From Trema orientale (Eukaryota; Streptophyta; Magnoliopsida; Rosales; Cannabaceae), in NCBI GenBank assembly GCA_002914845.1, contig JXTC01000094.1:474721-538720 (forward strand): DNA of 64,000 nucleotides, written 5' to 3'. The translations under genes were made by a program, and so were the position numbers. Below, piece by piece: positions 1-13,599 of the stretch. Positions within the stretch are counted from its first letter, which is position 1. Each line of letters starts with the position of its first letter. The notes under the pieces were generated by a model. The model had not been told where the DNA came from, made no database searches, and saw only the letters and a list, made by a program, of their open reading frames with translations.

Positions 1-1449
1 CCTGATTTAGGAGTTTTCCACTTAAATTCTTGTATTGTGGTGACTGTTTCAATTCCCTATTTTTATTTCTCCGTTATTCTGATATTCGTTGAAGTGAAAT
101 CCTGGGAGTGGCGAATTTGATGCGGTCAGATTCCTAACAAAATTTACCTACATATTTTATAAAACAATTCAATAATGCCCCTTATTTGCCTTATTGGATT
201 TTATGATTTTTAAACTTTGCTTCAATTATTATTAAATAGTTAATTTTTTTCACATGTTTATGAATAATTTTTCTTTAGACCTTACTTTAAAATATGTTGA
301 AATCATGTCCATATTGATCATTTATGTTTCAATTATTTTTACATTGTCGTAAATTATATTACTCAATTACAAGTCAATTTGAAGGAAAAATAAAATAAAG
401 AGCAAAAAAAAGAAGTGAAAAAAATTAAATTTAATATTAGATTTTGCCCCCCTGAAAATTCCTTTTAGCTCCGTCACTGTTAAGTGCTATGATCCTGTAA
501 AATTGACTCATTTTCTCATTGAGCAAAAGATACGAAATAAATCAGATTAGTTTTTCGGTAAGTGGAAGTACTATTTGAAATCTAGCAAGCCATAATATGT
601 AATTATCTCTCTTTTATTAAGATTCTGCACTCCGATTGTTTAAATTTTAACCAAATAAAGTGTCAAGTAACTTGTTCAAATATGACAAAGTCGATTAATT
701 TTTTATTTCTTCTTTCAGTTCAATCGATGTAGTGTTATGTAGTCAAGAAATAAAAAGACCACTTCAATGGCATGTTTCAGAATCAGATATTATAAACGGA
801 TTTTGTATAGGTGAAGAATTAATTCCTCAAATCTATGAAAAAGAAGTACTACTATACAGATGAACTTTTAATATGCATTATGACTTACGTATCATGTTTC
901 AGTTTAATTAATGATATAATCAATGAATGATGAATGCATGCCGGATCCTGAGCATTGTGTAAGAATCGAAGAAAATATATATAGTAGGATATGAATATTA
1001 CACAGAGATCATTTTAATCTAACCTTTATACATCGGAACGTATGCTTTCTGGGTTTTGGTAGGTGTTAGAAATTGTTGCATATCCATGCATTGATTTTAA
1101 TCCACGTGTTTGAATATATCAATCTTCAACGTAGATTCTTGCCTGGTTTTTCCATTTTTCTTCCCCCCCCCCCCCCAAGATCCCTTATCCATGCATGTGA
1201 TAGAATTTACATGTTAATCTTTACTTATAGAAGGTTTTGTAGAACCTGGAAAGTGAAAATCCAGAGAAAATCTCTCTCATAATTTCATGATTCTGAAAAT
1301 AGATCTTGTGATATTTTGCATTAAAGCCTTGACTAGATTCATGTTACAAAGGATCTGTACCCTTATTTTTCAGATATATTTTCTTTATTTGCTAATAAAG
1401 ACTGATTTCATACATTAGAATTCCTTTTCTCTCTGAAATCTATCCTCAA
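1..1449. other. 5' flank of the PDR transporter, no gene seen
   Basis: AT-rich DNA with no credible coding region. A 14-C homopolymer lies at about 1165-1178. At about 445-480 the strand reads as the complement of a CAGTGACGGAGC-type motif often seen at ends of plant transposons, so the first 480 bases may be a transposon remnant. Confidence 0.4.
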
Positions 1450-1456
1450 TATAAAA
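1450..1456 (+). promoter_or_regulatory. Probable TATA box of the PDR transporter
   Basis: TATAAAA lies about 177 bp upstream of the ATG at 1627, so transcription would start near 1480 with a leader of about 150 nt. It is the best TATA match close upstream of the gene. Only position and consensus support it. Confidence 0.45.
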
Positions 1457-1626
1457 GCAGGATTGGAAGTTTCCGAGTAAAAAAAGAAAGACAATCTGGG
1501 TTTTGTTCATATTTGCTTAGCTCATATATTTATATAGATAGATACAAACTTTGTTCTAGTCAAGTTATAGAAGAAATTTTTTCAGGGTTTCTTGGTGCTG
1601 AAGCAATCTTCGTTAAGCTAGACAAA

Positions 1627-4600
1627 ATGGAGATTCGTACTGAAATTTATCGAGCCAGTAATAGTTACAGAAGTGGAAGTTTTACCTCATGGAGGAACAA
1701 TACTACCGAAGTTTTCTCAAGGTCGTCTTCTTCAAATAGAGAAGACGATGAAGAAGCTCTTCGTTGGGTTGCGTTAGAGAAGCTTCCAACTTATACTCGT
1801 TTGAGGAAAGGTTTACTAACGACTTCACGTGGAGAAGCCCTTGAGATTAATGTTCATGACCTTGGAATAAATGAAAGGAAGAGTTTAATTGAGAGGTTGG
1901 TTACTATTGCTGACGAGGGTAATGAAAAGTTCTTGCTGAAACTCAAGAATCGGATTGATAGGTAGGCCTTCTTTCTGCTTTGTCCCATTTTGTTTCTAAT
2001 GCCAATTTTGATGAAAGTATGAGTTTTCATAGTTGCCAAACAGGGGAAGCAATTTTTTCTTTTCTTCTCAAAAATACACGTTTGGTGTCTTAATTTGTTC
2101 TCTTGATAAGCTTTGATTGATGGGTTTTACAAGTTTCTTGATAAATTGCAGAGTTGGAATAAAACTTCCAACAATTGAAGTTCGATTCGAGCATCTTAAT
2201 GTGGAGACAGAGGCTTATGTTGGAAGCAGAGCTTTACCTACCTTCTATAACTTCTCCATTAATATATTCGAGGTAACATTTCCCGGATCATCAAATTAGA
2301 TACAAAAGAAACAGAACAATATCTTTCTTCTAATTTATTTGTTCTTTTCTTTGATTTTACAGCGTTTCTTGAGTTATCTGCGTATTCTTTCAAGTCGAAA
2401 GAAACATTTGACTATACTTCATGATGTTAGTGGAGTCATAAAACCAGGGAGGTGAGTAAGAGGAGAGTCACATTTTATTTATTTATGCAAGTTATTTTTT
2501 CATTTCTAAGTCCATACAGAATATTCATGCACTTATTCCCCATTTTCCTCCCTGAATAATCGAATTTTTCAGAATGACATTGCTGTTGGGTCCTCCAAGT
2601 TCTGGCAAAACCACACTCTTATTGGCTTTGGCAGGCAAGCTTGACAAAGATTTGAAGGTGAAAGAATTTTCACTTGATAAGCTTGTTTTATTCACCAATT
2701 ATGTGAAATTGAACTATTTCTCTGCTTCAGTTTTCCGGGAGGGTGACTTATAATGGGCATGATATGAATGAGTTTGTACCCCAAAGGACTGCTGCCTACA
2801 TCAGTCAATATGATGTCCATATCGGAGAAATGACTGTGAGGGAAACCTTGGCCTTCTCTGCAAGATGCCAAGGAGTTGGATCACGTTTCGGTTAGTTCAA
2901 TTTGAAAATTGATTTTCTCAGAAAAGTATTTTCAGGCATTAGTCCTATGGACTTGTAAAGCACCTTTTAGATTTTAGTCATACTGATTTTGCCATCTGTA
3001 GACATGTTATCGGAGCTATCCAGAAGGGAGCAAGCAGCTAATATCAAGCCTGATCTAGACCTTGATGTGTACATGAAGGTAACAAAGCTCTTCCAATTTT
3101 TTTAGTTCTTTTCTTTTCCTACAAGCTCTATGGCATAAACATGTGAAAGAAAAGCTAGAAATGTCCAAATTATTCTGGATTCATGATATTGTATACTCGA
3201 TAAACTTAACATCCAGGATTTTGTTACACAAAATCTATTCATTCTTTTTATTTACAATTTACAAGACTATCTTTAATATGTGGTTGACTTCTTGTATGGT
3301 TCTTCTAATTCTCTTCTTTTACATGTATAATTCTATAGGCTGCAGCTATAGAAGGCCAAGAGACGAATGTCGTGACAGATTATATTCTAAGAGTAAGCAT
3401 CACTCAGTTGTTTTAGTTATTTATTTCATGTTTATTATGGTATAAATATCTTTATGGAAAAGTTGGACAATTCACTCACTTCCATTTTGATTCAAATTAT
3501 TAATATAATTTCAGATTCTGGGATTGGAAGTCTGTGCTGATACAATGGTAGGGGATGAATTGTTAAGGGGTATATCAGGAGGACAAAGGAAGCGTGTCAC
3601 AACTGGTATAGAAACTCAACTATGCTGTCCTTTCACAAGATTTACTGTATTTTTTTTCTTCTCTACATACGTAAATGGTTGAATATGATTCAAAACTACA
3701 GGTGAGATGCTTGTTGGGCCAGCAAAGGCGCTGTTCATGGACGAGATTTCTACCGGTTTGGATAGCTCAACAACATACCAAATCGTGAATTCTCTGAAGC
3801 AGTACGTTCACATTTTGAATGGAACTACTGTCGTTTCTCTACTCCAGCCCGCACCGGAGACTTATGAACTTTTCGATGATGTCATTCTCTTATCTGATGG
3901 CCAGATTGTGTATCAGGGTCCTCGTGAACAAGTGCTTGATTTTTTTGAATCCATGGGTTTTAAGTGTCCTGAGAGGAAAGGTGTTGCTGACTTTCTCCAA
4001 GAGGTAGCAATCTTCTAATACAACTTACTCTTTATGTACTGAAAGTTGGATTTTATATGCGTTATTCCGTTAAATCTTAGGTGACATCGAGGAAAGATCA
4101 AGGGCAGTATTGGGCACGAGAGGATCAACGCTACAGATTTGTTACCGTCAGGGAATTTGCTGATGCATATCGATCGTTTCATGTGGGACTGAAACTCAGA
4201 GATGAGCTTACAACTCCCTTTGACAAGAGCAAGAACCACAGAGCTGCTTTGACAACAGAAAAATATGGAGTGAAAAAGAAGGAGCTACTGAAAGCTTGCT
4301 TCTCAAGAGAATTCTTGCTTATGAAGAGAAACTCCTTTGTCTACATCTTCAAGCTTACTCAGGTGGGTAAAATCCAACTAAGTACCAAGTTTCAATCTTA
4401 TTCTTTTTGGTAAGCAATAATTTCTTTTGTCTCGTTTTTTCTTCTTTTAGCTTGCGATATTGGGGCTAATTGCAACCACAGTTTTCCTTAGAACTGAGAT
4501 GTATCACAATACAGTAGATGATGGTGGAATTTACATTGGTGCTTTGTTCTTCTCGTTGGCTGCGACTATGTTCAATGGGATGTCAGAGATCAGTATGACT

Positions 4601-7600
4601 ATCACCAAGCTTCCAGTCTTTTATAAGCAGAGGAACTTTCTATTCTTCCCTTCATGGGCATATGCTCTTCCAACATGGATTCTCAAGATCCCTATATCAC
4701 TACTTGAAGTAGCAGTTTGGATGTTGATTACGTATTATGGCATTGGATTTGATCCGAACGTTGGAAGGTATATAAGTAAAAACTATGCATCAGCTCTTAT
4801 CTTCTCTAATTTTGCATGATGCTTAATCTTCTTCAATGATATATGATGCAGGTTGTTAAAGCAATACATAGTGCTAGTACTTATTAGCCAGATGGCCTCT
4901 GGATTATGCCGATTTATAGCGGCTGCATCTAGGAACATGATCATTGCCAACACTATCGGTTCATTTGTGTTCCAATTGCTTTTTGGATTAGGTGGCTTTG
5001 TGCTGTCTAGAGGTACAAACAACATACTATCTACATCAAAAAACAACCATTCATTTTTTTCTTTCTTTTTTTCACTAATTGGAGGTCAACTTAATATATT
5101 TCTTTACTTGCTTCATCTCACAGATGATATTAAGAAATGGTGGATTTGGGGTTATTGGATTTCACCTATGATGTACGGTCAGAACGCAATGGTAGCTAAC
5201 GAGTTTTTTGGGAGAAGTTGGAGACATGTAATTTTCAGAAACGATTCCTCTGTAAACAATGAGTTTGTTCTAAAACAATTGTCTGATTTTCAAATTTTAC
5301 TCTCTCATAAAATCAGGTTCTACCAAACTCAACAGAACCTCTAGGAGTTGCAGTTTTGAAGTCGCGAGGCTTCTTTCCACATGCATATTGGTATTGGCTT
5401 GGCGTCGGAGCACTCATGGGATCCATCTTTGTTTTCAACATTGGTTTCACTTTATCTCTTACTTACCTCAATCGTGAGTTTCTTTAGCTGATCCATCCTA
5501 GAAACTTTATCATTAGAGAAAGGTTGGTCATCTCCTAATGCATGTCCTGCTAAAAATGATGGTGCAGCATTTGGAAAACCGCAAGCTGTTAAGTCGGAAG
5601 ATTCTCAAACCGATAACAGAAGTAACTCATCAAGCCATCAAACAAATACAGGTAAAATCTCATTGGTTTATGTTTTTCCCTTATGATTCTTGGGTTATAA
5701 ATACCAATCCAACCTTCAATTAAGATGCAGAGAGTACTGGTGGTGAAGTTAGAAACAGGGTTGCCGAGCGGAGTCGTACCAAGAAAAGAGGAATGATTCT
5801 TCCCTTTGAACCACATTCCATCTCCTTTGATGATATCACGTACTCTGTTGACACGCCACAGGTGATTACAAAGCAAATAGTTTTCGCCTTTTGTTTCTCG
5901 TTTAATCAAGTATACAATGTACACTAATCTGTACAATCCAGAAATTAATGCAGCGTCAAGCTTGGATATTTAACATTTGAACTGAACCTGCAGGAAATGA
6001 AGAATCATGGTGTCATAGAGGATAAACTGGTTCTCCTGAAGGGAGTCAGTGGTAGTTTCAGGCCTGGTGTTTTGACAGCACTGATGGGGGTTAGTGGCGC
6101 TGGTAAAACCACTTTGATGGATGTGCTGGCTGGCAGGAAAACTGGTGGATATGTTGAAGGGGACATTAGAATTTCTGGTTACCCTAAGAAGCAAGAAACA
6201 TTTGCCCGAATTTCTGGATATTGCGAGCAGAACGACATCCATTCGCCGCATGTTACTGTTTATGAGTCCTTGCTTTACTCTGCATGGCTTCGTTTACCAT
6301 CTCATGTTGATTCGGAGACCAGAAAGGTTGGTATCGGAACAGATGTGTTTAAATTTTGTTATTGACATGTCTCCTCACGCAACTTGTAACTGTAAAAAAG
6401 AAAAGTAGGCCCAAATCGCTATATATCTAGTAAAGACAAGAACAAGGAAGCTCACTAAAATCGAATTTCTACATTTATTTTGTATTCATAAGCTAAGCTT
6501 TTAATCAATCATCTTTATATCTCTACAATAAGAACTCTAAGGAGTAACAATATGAGAAAGAAAGAGCTACAAGCCAAGACTAATGGGGCTTGTTTTAGCT
6601 AGTAAGTACCTGATGACATTTGAATATCTGTGACAGTTGTTCATTGAGGAAGTGATGGAGCTTGTGGAACTCACCGCATTGCGTCAAGCAATAGTCGGAT
6701 TGCCCGGCGTCAATGGTCTCTCCACCGAGCAGCGCAAAAGGTTGACAATTGCAGTTGAGCTAGTGGCAAACCCCTCTATTGTATTCATGGATGAGCCAAC
6801 TTCAGGATTAGATGCCAGAGCTGCTGCAATTGTCATGAGAACAGTTAGGAACACAGTTGACACAGGCAGAACCGTCGTGTGCACGATTCATCAGCCAAGC
6901 ATCGACATATTTGAAGCTTTCGACGAGGTAAAATGCATTTATGTTATGCATAGTATCTTATATCATGCCGCTTTGTTAGTTCTAAGATGATTAAAACATG
7001 TGGTTGCAGCTACTACTTTTGAAGCGAGGAGGAGAAGAAATATATGTTGGCCCATTAGGTCGCCATTCTTGCCATCTAATCAATTACTTTGAGGTAGGGT
7101 GAAATTGCTTTTTTTTTTTTTAATAAAAAAGGTAATTTGTTTACCGAATATACCATCCACAATGACCCTCCATTATCTTGTGAGTGAAATTCGGAAGACT
7201 AATAACGTGTTTGGTATAGGATTCGAATCCTATTCTACAAATTCGGAAACAACTTTTATATAGAAAATTGATCCTATCAATTTTTTTATATGATCAAAGC
7301 TAATTCTAGATTTATAAAATCAGATTCGAATCTTATACTAAATACATCCGATCTTTTGAAAGTGACTTTTAGTAAAAAGTCAATACTCTAAAATTCTTTA
7401 CAAAATAACCTTTTTGCATGATTGATCGTCCTGTGGTCAAGAAAAACTATGGACGAGTTTGGTACAAGATTCGAATCCTATTCTTCAAATCCAGAAACAG
7501 CATTTATATAGAAAGTTGGAAGGATAAATATTTTATCCTTCCAACTTTCTAAGTAAAAGTTGTTTCTGAATTTAAAGAATAAGATTCGAATCCTATACCA

Positions 7601-10002
7601 AATGCGCCCTATATTTTTTTATAAATAGTCTATACATTAACAAATGCATTTTTTTTACCAAAAAAAAAAATGTCACTTTTAAAGGGTTTATTTTGCAAGC
7701 ATACTTTTAAGAAGTTCATAACACATAGACCCCTTTTCTGGTACAAGGGAATCGAAGGTGTCAATCAAATAAAAGACAGTTACAACCCAGCAACTTGGAT
7801 GTTGGAAGTTACTACGTCAGCTCAAGAAATAGCTTTGGGAGTTGATTTTGCTGATGTATACAGGAATTCAGAACTATACAGGTCAGTATAACCTTATACT
7901 TGTTTTGTTAATTTTATGGTTAGTTGATAGCTTACTGCACTTAATAAAAAGATGCTAAAAGAACCTTTTCGTGATGATAATTACTATGTCAGGAGAAACA
8001 AAGAAGTCATCAAAGGGTTTAGCGTACCTTCTCCTGGGTCAAGGGATCTCCATTTCCCTTCTAAATATTCACAGTCATTTCTCACACAATGCATGGCTTG
8101 TCTATGGAAGCAACATTTGTCTTACTTGCGAAACCCACCTTACACCGCAGTTAGATTGCTATTCACTACTCTTGGAGCCTTGATGTTTGGAACAATGTTC
8201 TGGGACCTGGGATCAAAAAGGCAAGTTAAAAAACTTAAGAATAATCAATATGTGTTTCATCAATTTAGGTGAAATACTTAAATTGTCTCTCAAATTTGGG
8301 TTAATAAATTGACAGAAGTTTCACCCTCCAAATTAATTACGTGACAATTGTTTTTAAAAAAATTAAACTAGTTATCTTATCCAAAATACACCATTAATCA
8401 ATTAAAAAAGAATTCTTTTTTTCTTTTTCTTCATTTAACTTTTCTTATGATCTTACTGATTTTTTTTGCCTTTCACCCATATCATCATTTTGTTTCTTTA
8501 TCGATCGGTTTATTTGTTTAGTTACAGATTGAGAGTAAGGCTAATTTTGTCTTTTCACATATCAATTTTGACTGAATTAGATAAAGAAGTGAAATTTGTA
8601 TTGATTTACTATCTAATAAAATTTCATTTATTATTTCTAAAGACACTAAAGAGATAAATTGAGCATTTCACTAGATCCAATGATCATATTTTTATAGTTA
8701 TGCCCGAAACTTACAATTATATTTTTATATTTTTATTTTTATATTGTTATAGTTATCCAATGATCAACTCTATTCTTCTCTCTGCCTTCTCTGTTCCGAT
8801 TCTGAACAACAAAAATGCAGGAAAACGCAACAAAACCTGATCAACGCAATGGGATCCATGTTCGCGGCGGTTCCCTTTATTGGGGTCCAAAATGCTCTAT
8901 CCGTACAACCAGTAGTTTCCATAGAAAGAGCAGTCTTTTACAGAGAAAGAGCTGCGGGAATGTATTCACCTTTTCCATATACATTCGCACAGGTAATTTT
9001 CCAAATTATCAAACATGTGACAATTCTCATGTATTATACTTACTTTGTTTGTTCAATCAATTAAGTTCCATAACCATAATTGATGTCCAATTTTTTTCCC
9101 AGGCGATTATTGAAATCCCATACGTTCTTGTCCAAGCCATAATTTACAGCGTCATAGTATATACAATGATGGGATTCGAAATGAATCTCGTTAAATTCCT
9201 TTGGTACCTGTTTTTCAGCTTCTTCTCATTGTCCTACTTCACCTACTACGGCATGATGACCGTCGCGGCCACGCCTAACTACCACATTGCTTCGATCGTT
9301 TCGTCCGCATTTTATGGAATCTGGAACCTGTTTTCAGGATTCGTGATTCCCCGAACTGTGAGAATCCGAAAAACTTTGAGGCTCCGTTTGGAATCTGGAT
9401 TTTGGAGGAAAAAAATTACAAGAAAAAAATGATGGAAAATGAAAGAGGAACATGCCTTTTATTTTTGTAGAACTTTATTTTGATACTTTGGTTTTACTAA
9501 TTAATGTGTCAATATTTTATATACTAAAAAAAAAAAACAAATCAAATTCTTATTTTTCTTGAAAAAAATTTCTATCATTTTTTGTTTAAATCTAAACAAG
9601 ATAAAATGGAATTCCTTAGAATTTTTTTCTTTTCCTCCAAAATTCCAGGTTCCAAATGGAGCTTAAGAGTAATATTTTCACTAAAAACCCTGACTTGTTC
9701 TTCCTTCTTATTTATTGTTTTTTCCTTTTTTTTTTTTTGGACAGAGGATTCCAATATGGTGGAGATGGTACTACTGGGCTTGTCCAGTTGCATGGAGTTT
9801 GTACGGATTGGTGGTATCGCAGTATGGTGACGTAAAAGAAGTTCTTGATTCAGGCGAGACTGTGCAGGAGTTCATGAGAAGGTACCTTGGGTACGATCGA
9901 GATTTTCTTGGGGTGGTTGCTGTGGTCAATGCTTCTTTAGCTCTCATGTTCGCCTTCGTCTTTGCCCTTTGTATTAGGGCTTTTAACTTTGAAAGCAGAT
10001 AG
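1627..10002 (+). CDS. PDR1-like: Full-size PDR/ABCG ABC transporter, 24 exons, 1434 aa
   Basis: Plasma-membrane ATP-driven exporter of the plant pleiotropic drug resistance family (two NBD-TMD halves); the substrate cannot be told from sequence. Exons, all in phase: 1627-1961, 2152-2272, 2363-2451, 2573-2657, 2731-2890, 3002-3078, 3339-3392, 3515-3605, 3702-4003, 4081-4362, 4451-4767, 4852-5012, 5124-5227, 5317-5473, 5568-5651, 5731-5861, 5994-6326, 6637-6927, 7010-7093, 7748-7881, 7993-8220, 8821-8992, 9103-9357, 9745-10002. NBD1: Walker [10 protein letters not shown] (about 187-195), signature ISGGQ (about 327), Walker B ending D351-E352, and Q in place of the H-loop His, as usual for PDRs. 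First membrane domain about 530-780. NBD2: Walker [10 protein letters not shown] (882-890), the family's LSTEQ signature, D1013-E1014, H1046. Second membrane domain about 1130-1434. Length is normal and I see no disabling lesion. The start is the first ATG followed by the family's N-terminal [15 protein letters not shown] block. The intron after exon 21 has a GC donor. The N-terminus resembles NpPDR1/ABCG40-type proteins; orthology is unproven. Confidence 0.95.
7206..7350. mobile_element. Foldback MITE, copy 1, in PDR intron 19
   Basis: About 145 bp with inverted ends: TTTGGTATAGGATTCGAATC on the left pairs with the complement of GATTCGAATCTTATACTAAA on the right. It is related to the copy at 7451-7609 and lies wholly inside intron 19 (7094-7747) in the same gene. 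No clear target duplication is visible. Confidence 0.75.
7451..7609. mobile_element. Foldback MITE, copy 2, in PDR intron 19
   Basis: About 159 bp that folds almost end to end. The termini GGACGAGTTTGG and GGGCGCATTTGG (opposite strand) match, and both arms carry GATTCGAATC. The centre is a perfect 19-bp inverted repeat (AGAAAGTTGGAAGGATAAA and its complement) with a 3-nt loop. TAT occurs on both sides and may be a 3-bp target duplication. End sequence and size resemble Tourist/PIF-Harbinger MITEs, but the superfamily is not certain. Confidence 0.8.
8221..8820 (+). other. GC-AG intron of the PDR transporter
   Basis: The donor is AAG|GCAAGT and the acceptor TGCAG|G. Splicing here joins ...WDLGSKR to [12 protein letters not shown] and keeps the frame and the family sequence. 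No GT donor nearby gives the conserved protein. AG|GCAAGT is the strong consensus known for minor GC-AG introns. Confidence 0.85.
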
Positions 10003-10040
10003 AACGTAGAAAAGATATTTGGCATTACAAGAAACATAAA

Positions 10041-10049
10041 GTAGTAGTA

Positions 10050-10103
<54 letters not shown>
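10041..10103 (+). repeat. (TAA)n microsatellite in the PDR 3' region
   Basis: Four GTA units followed by about 17 uninterrupted TAA units, starting 39 bp after the stop codon, so probably within the 3' UTR. Likely length-polymorphic. Confidence 0.9.
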
Positions 10104-10815
10104 GTAAAGAAATAGAATAACTGGGACAGCCAGCTAACATGTAATATTATGTATTTTGTATGTTCAATGTTGTATTCAATTGTTCCCTTTTTCAAGGTAA
10201 TTAAAAAAAAATTACTCATTTGTTACAATATGAGCAATATAATTAAAAATTTTCCAATTATGAGACAAAACATCAATATACAAAAGAGGGATAATCTTAG
10301 CATATAAATGGGCCCTTCATTCGCAAATCATATATACGATGGAGTGACAAAGTTACTATAACAAAGATTCATATCACTAGCAGCTAGGTAATAATAAATT
10401 TAACATCCATGAAATTATGAAATGTTTTTTTTTTTTTTTTTTGAGATACATATTATGATATCTAAAGAAAGGTGGGGAAAAAAAACCTAAAACGACGTTA
10501 GATTAATATATTTTGCCATACGGAATTAAAATTTGAAACGTAAATTTTTTACTCTAATCATGTAAATAGCACTATTAGTCTCTAATGTATAATGTGTTTT
10601 GCATGTTGGAGGAAAACTATTTTTTCTTGTATTTATGTACCTAATGTATTGTTTTTTTGGTATATCAACAATGTTCCCTTTTACCTTTTCACCCCAAAAA
10701 GCCCATTAGAGGCCATATGAATTTAAGAAAATTTGTGCCATTGATCTAGAACGTTTCACATGTTTTATAATTTGGTTGTTTTTTTTTTCTTCATCACTGT
10801 TTTTGTTTCTGGTTT

Positions 10816-10859
<44 letters not shown>

Positions 10860-11626
10860 TGGCTTATATTTCAATAGAAACAATGATACAAACACATATC
10901 TATAGCAAAGATCAGATTAAAATATAATTCATACCCGTAAATAATCAACTAAACTAAATTCTTACTAAAGAATATGGATATAAAAATTATGCACAAAATA
11001 TATATAGATGATGTGCATATAAATCTATAACGGGATATGTTGGAGCTCCACAAGAGAAATCTCTTCGACTCGTTCAAATCATCCTCTATTATCAGAGTTA
11101 GTTGCTTCAACTAATACAAGGACGAATCATCTGCAAAGAATGATCTTTGATAAGATAAGATCTTTCAGAACTGGATCTTGAAAGCTTCAGATCTAGAAGA
11201 AAAATAGTACAATATACACAAAAACAACAAAACTAAAAGGAACTCACATAGATTTAGAGTCAGGTGGGACAAAATATTCATAGATTTAGAAACTAAAATA
11301 TAGACGAAAGAAAGTAGAGAAAAAAACCTCATCGGAGGGGGAGATCTAAATCTCTCCTTCTGGTAGATCTCACAAAGGCGCTGCTTCTCTGGCTGAAGAG
11401 AGCTGATAAAAGAACAATAAACTATTTTGTTCAACCATTCCCTCACAAATTTCATCCATCCTAAACAATATGAGAGCCGAGGATCATTGGAGAAATCCTA
11501 AAACTTGAATCTCCACGTGGAAGTCCTAGTATTATTGTCTATACAATAACTTTGGATGGCATTTTCCATAGAACCAGTGGGTACAAAAGGACAATTCATT
11601 GGATAATTGAATGTCGAGAAATAGTT
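10104..11626. other. Intergenic DNA downstream of PDR, no gene seen
   Basis: AT-rich. Holds T-runs at about 10424-10441 and a run of about 45 T at 10809-10854. The stretch after that (10857-11470) is less AT-rich but has no sustained reading frame or recognisable motif. Confidence 0.4.
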
Positions 11627-12345
11627 AAACTTATACCATGGATTAAATATCGTGACACTTATCCATATTATTGCGACAATATTTATATTTAGAAGTGTTG
11701 ATATCGATATTAGGTGGAAAGATATTTTTCATTGTATATCTATGAAATATCTATAAAATGTCGACAATATCAAGAATATATCAATATCAATAAAATATTG
11801 ATAAAAATATGAGCTAATCGAGAGATATTTACGGATATTGTCACGAAAATGTCTTCGACATATTAAAATATTGACAGAAATATCGATTTTTTTTTTCGAA
11901 CTCATTTTTTTTAAAATAAAAAATGGTAGTAAAAAATATAAATATATTATAGTTTTCTCTCCACATTGATTTTTATTTATTCAATGTAATTTAGAACTAG
12001 TTATAATTTGTAAGGTATTAATATGAAATGTATTAAATAAAATAGTATGATATGTATTCTAATTTTAAAACTATTCTATGAAATGAAATTCGATCATTTT
12101 TCTACTATATACATATATTTTATTATCTTATATATTATAAAAAGAGATTTAAAAAAAAATAAAAGCTAGTATAAATAATGCAATATTACTTGTTTTAGCA
12201 TTTTCTAGAGTTTGGATCCCTTGAAAATTTTGAGTTCTAAGATATATTTCGAAATTTCCTTGACTATCTTCGATATCGATATTGTCATCGACACTATCCA
12301 TAAAATCAAACCTAGATATTGACACTGACACTGGAATTTTAATAC
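11627..12345. repeat. GATATT-rich non-autonomous element, probable
   Basis: The short motif GATATT/AATATC and its variants recur densely at both ends (about 11640-11890 and 12240-12320) around a plainer AT-rich middle. That layout is typical of non-autonomous DNA transposons with subterminal motif arrays. Exact termini and a target duplication were not found. Confidence 0.35.
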
Positions 12346-13599
12346 TTTCTTTTACCTAGAGTAACAATCCTAGGCCAAAATTAATTCAGTATTAAAAATA
12401 CAGACTCCCTCCCATATAAAACAAATTTAAGTAAAATTTTACTTCTGGTTGATTACATTTTAATTTAACCATGAATTATTTATTCTAAACCAAAATTTAG
12501 TCACTTAATTTTAAAAAGATTAACATAATTAATTAGTTAATTTATTGATTTTTCAGTCTTATTTTAGGCCTAAGCAGGTGTCACTTTAAATTTTTTCATT
12601 CTAGGGGGTGCTAGTATAATTTTTATAAAATTAGACTATTATTGTAATTTTTTATTTAAAAAAACATTAAGTACCAAATCTCCAAACAGGTGAAACATAA
12701 TGGATCAATGGTGCAAAACATTTTTGCCTTATCACATGAGCTCCGACAAAATTTTTGGATGGAAAAATGCAAAAGGACTAACAAATGTCACGAAAAATAC
12801 CAATATAATAGAAATAACATAAGTGGAAGGAAAGCATAGAAAAAAATTCACACTCAGTCATGATTTATAGCAACTTGCAAGGCATGATTGAGCATTACGT
12901 AACCTAGAGCTTGCAACAAGTAACTCACAAACTTCAACTAGCTTTTGAGATAGTAAAACGTGACATAATAGAAGAACCACTGTGTTTAAGCTCATAATAT
13001 TATTGATGAGTTTTTGTCACATGAAACTCTGATTCTATTAGTTGCATAATTTTCTTTCCTCGATCTTCATAAGAGGAGGATTCATCAAAATCTGCCTCTT
13101 AGATGATACTTAAAAACTACTCATTGTATTAAGTAGTTATAATTGGTAGAATATAAGTGGTTGTATCGGTTTTGTTCATTTTCATAGAATATTTGTCAGA
13201 ATATTAGTCATTATGAATTAGTAGGTGAAGTAGTTATTGGATCATAAAATAAAAAAGGGTACTATATAAGTAGTAGAAAAAGAGATGTTTGTAAATAAAA
13301 AGTGTTCAAATACAAGTTAGCATGCGTGCATTGAAGCACAATCCATAAGCGTGTTCTAAATTTAGCAATGACGTGCTTTTTTTTAGTATGAAATATGAAT
13401 GTATTGGAGTGATATTTTAACCTTCATTTGTTTTTCTAAACAATTAAAGTAGACCACAAACATTTACAGCTATAGCGACAGTTTACTCAATTCATAATAC
13501 CACAAGCTTTTTCACAATTAACGGCATATGTTTGCATCCCAGACAGCATCAGACTTTAAAAACTTAGGGTGCATGCTCCTTTTATACTTGAACATGAAA
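12346..13599. other. Intergenic DNA, no gene seen
   Basis: No reading frame or recognisable repeat. About 13130-13330 holds a TATATAAG box followed by a leader-like stretch and could be part of an old LTR, but no boundaries are visible. Confidence 0.3.

Noticed and set aside
5013..5344. Continuous reading frame through the introns around exon 13 of the PDR gene
   Set aside because: The read-through stretches lack PDR sequence. Using donor 5228 and acceptor 5317 restores the family sequence ...[24 protein letters not shown] in frame.
9937..10219. Minus-strand frames rich in Leu or Ile
   Set aside because: Only translations of the (TAA)n microsatellite.
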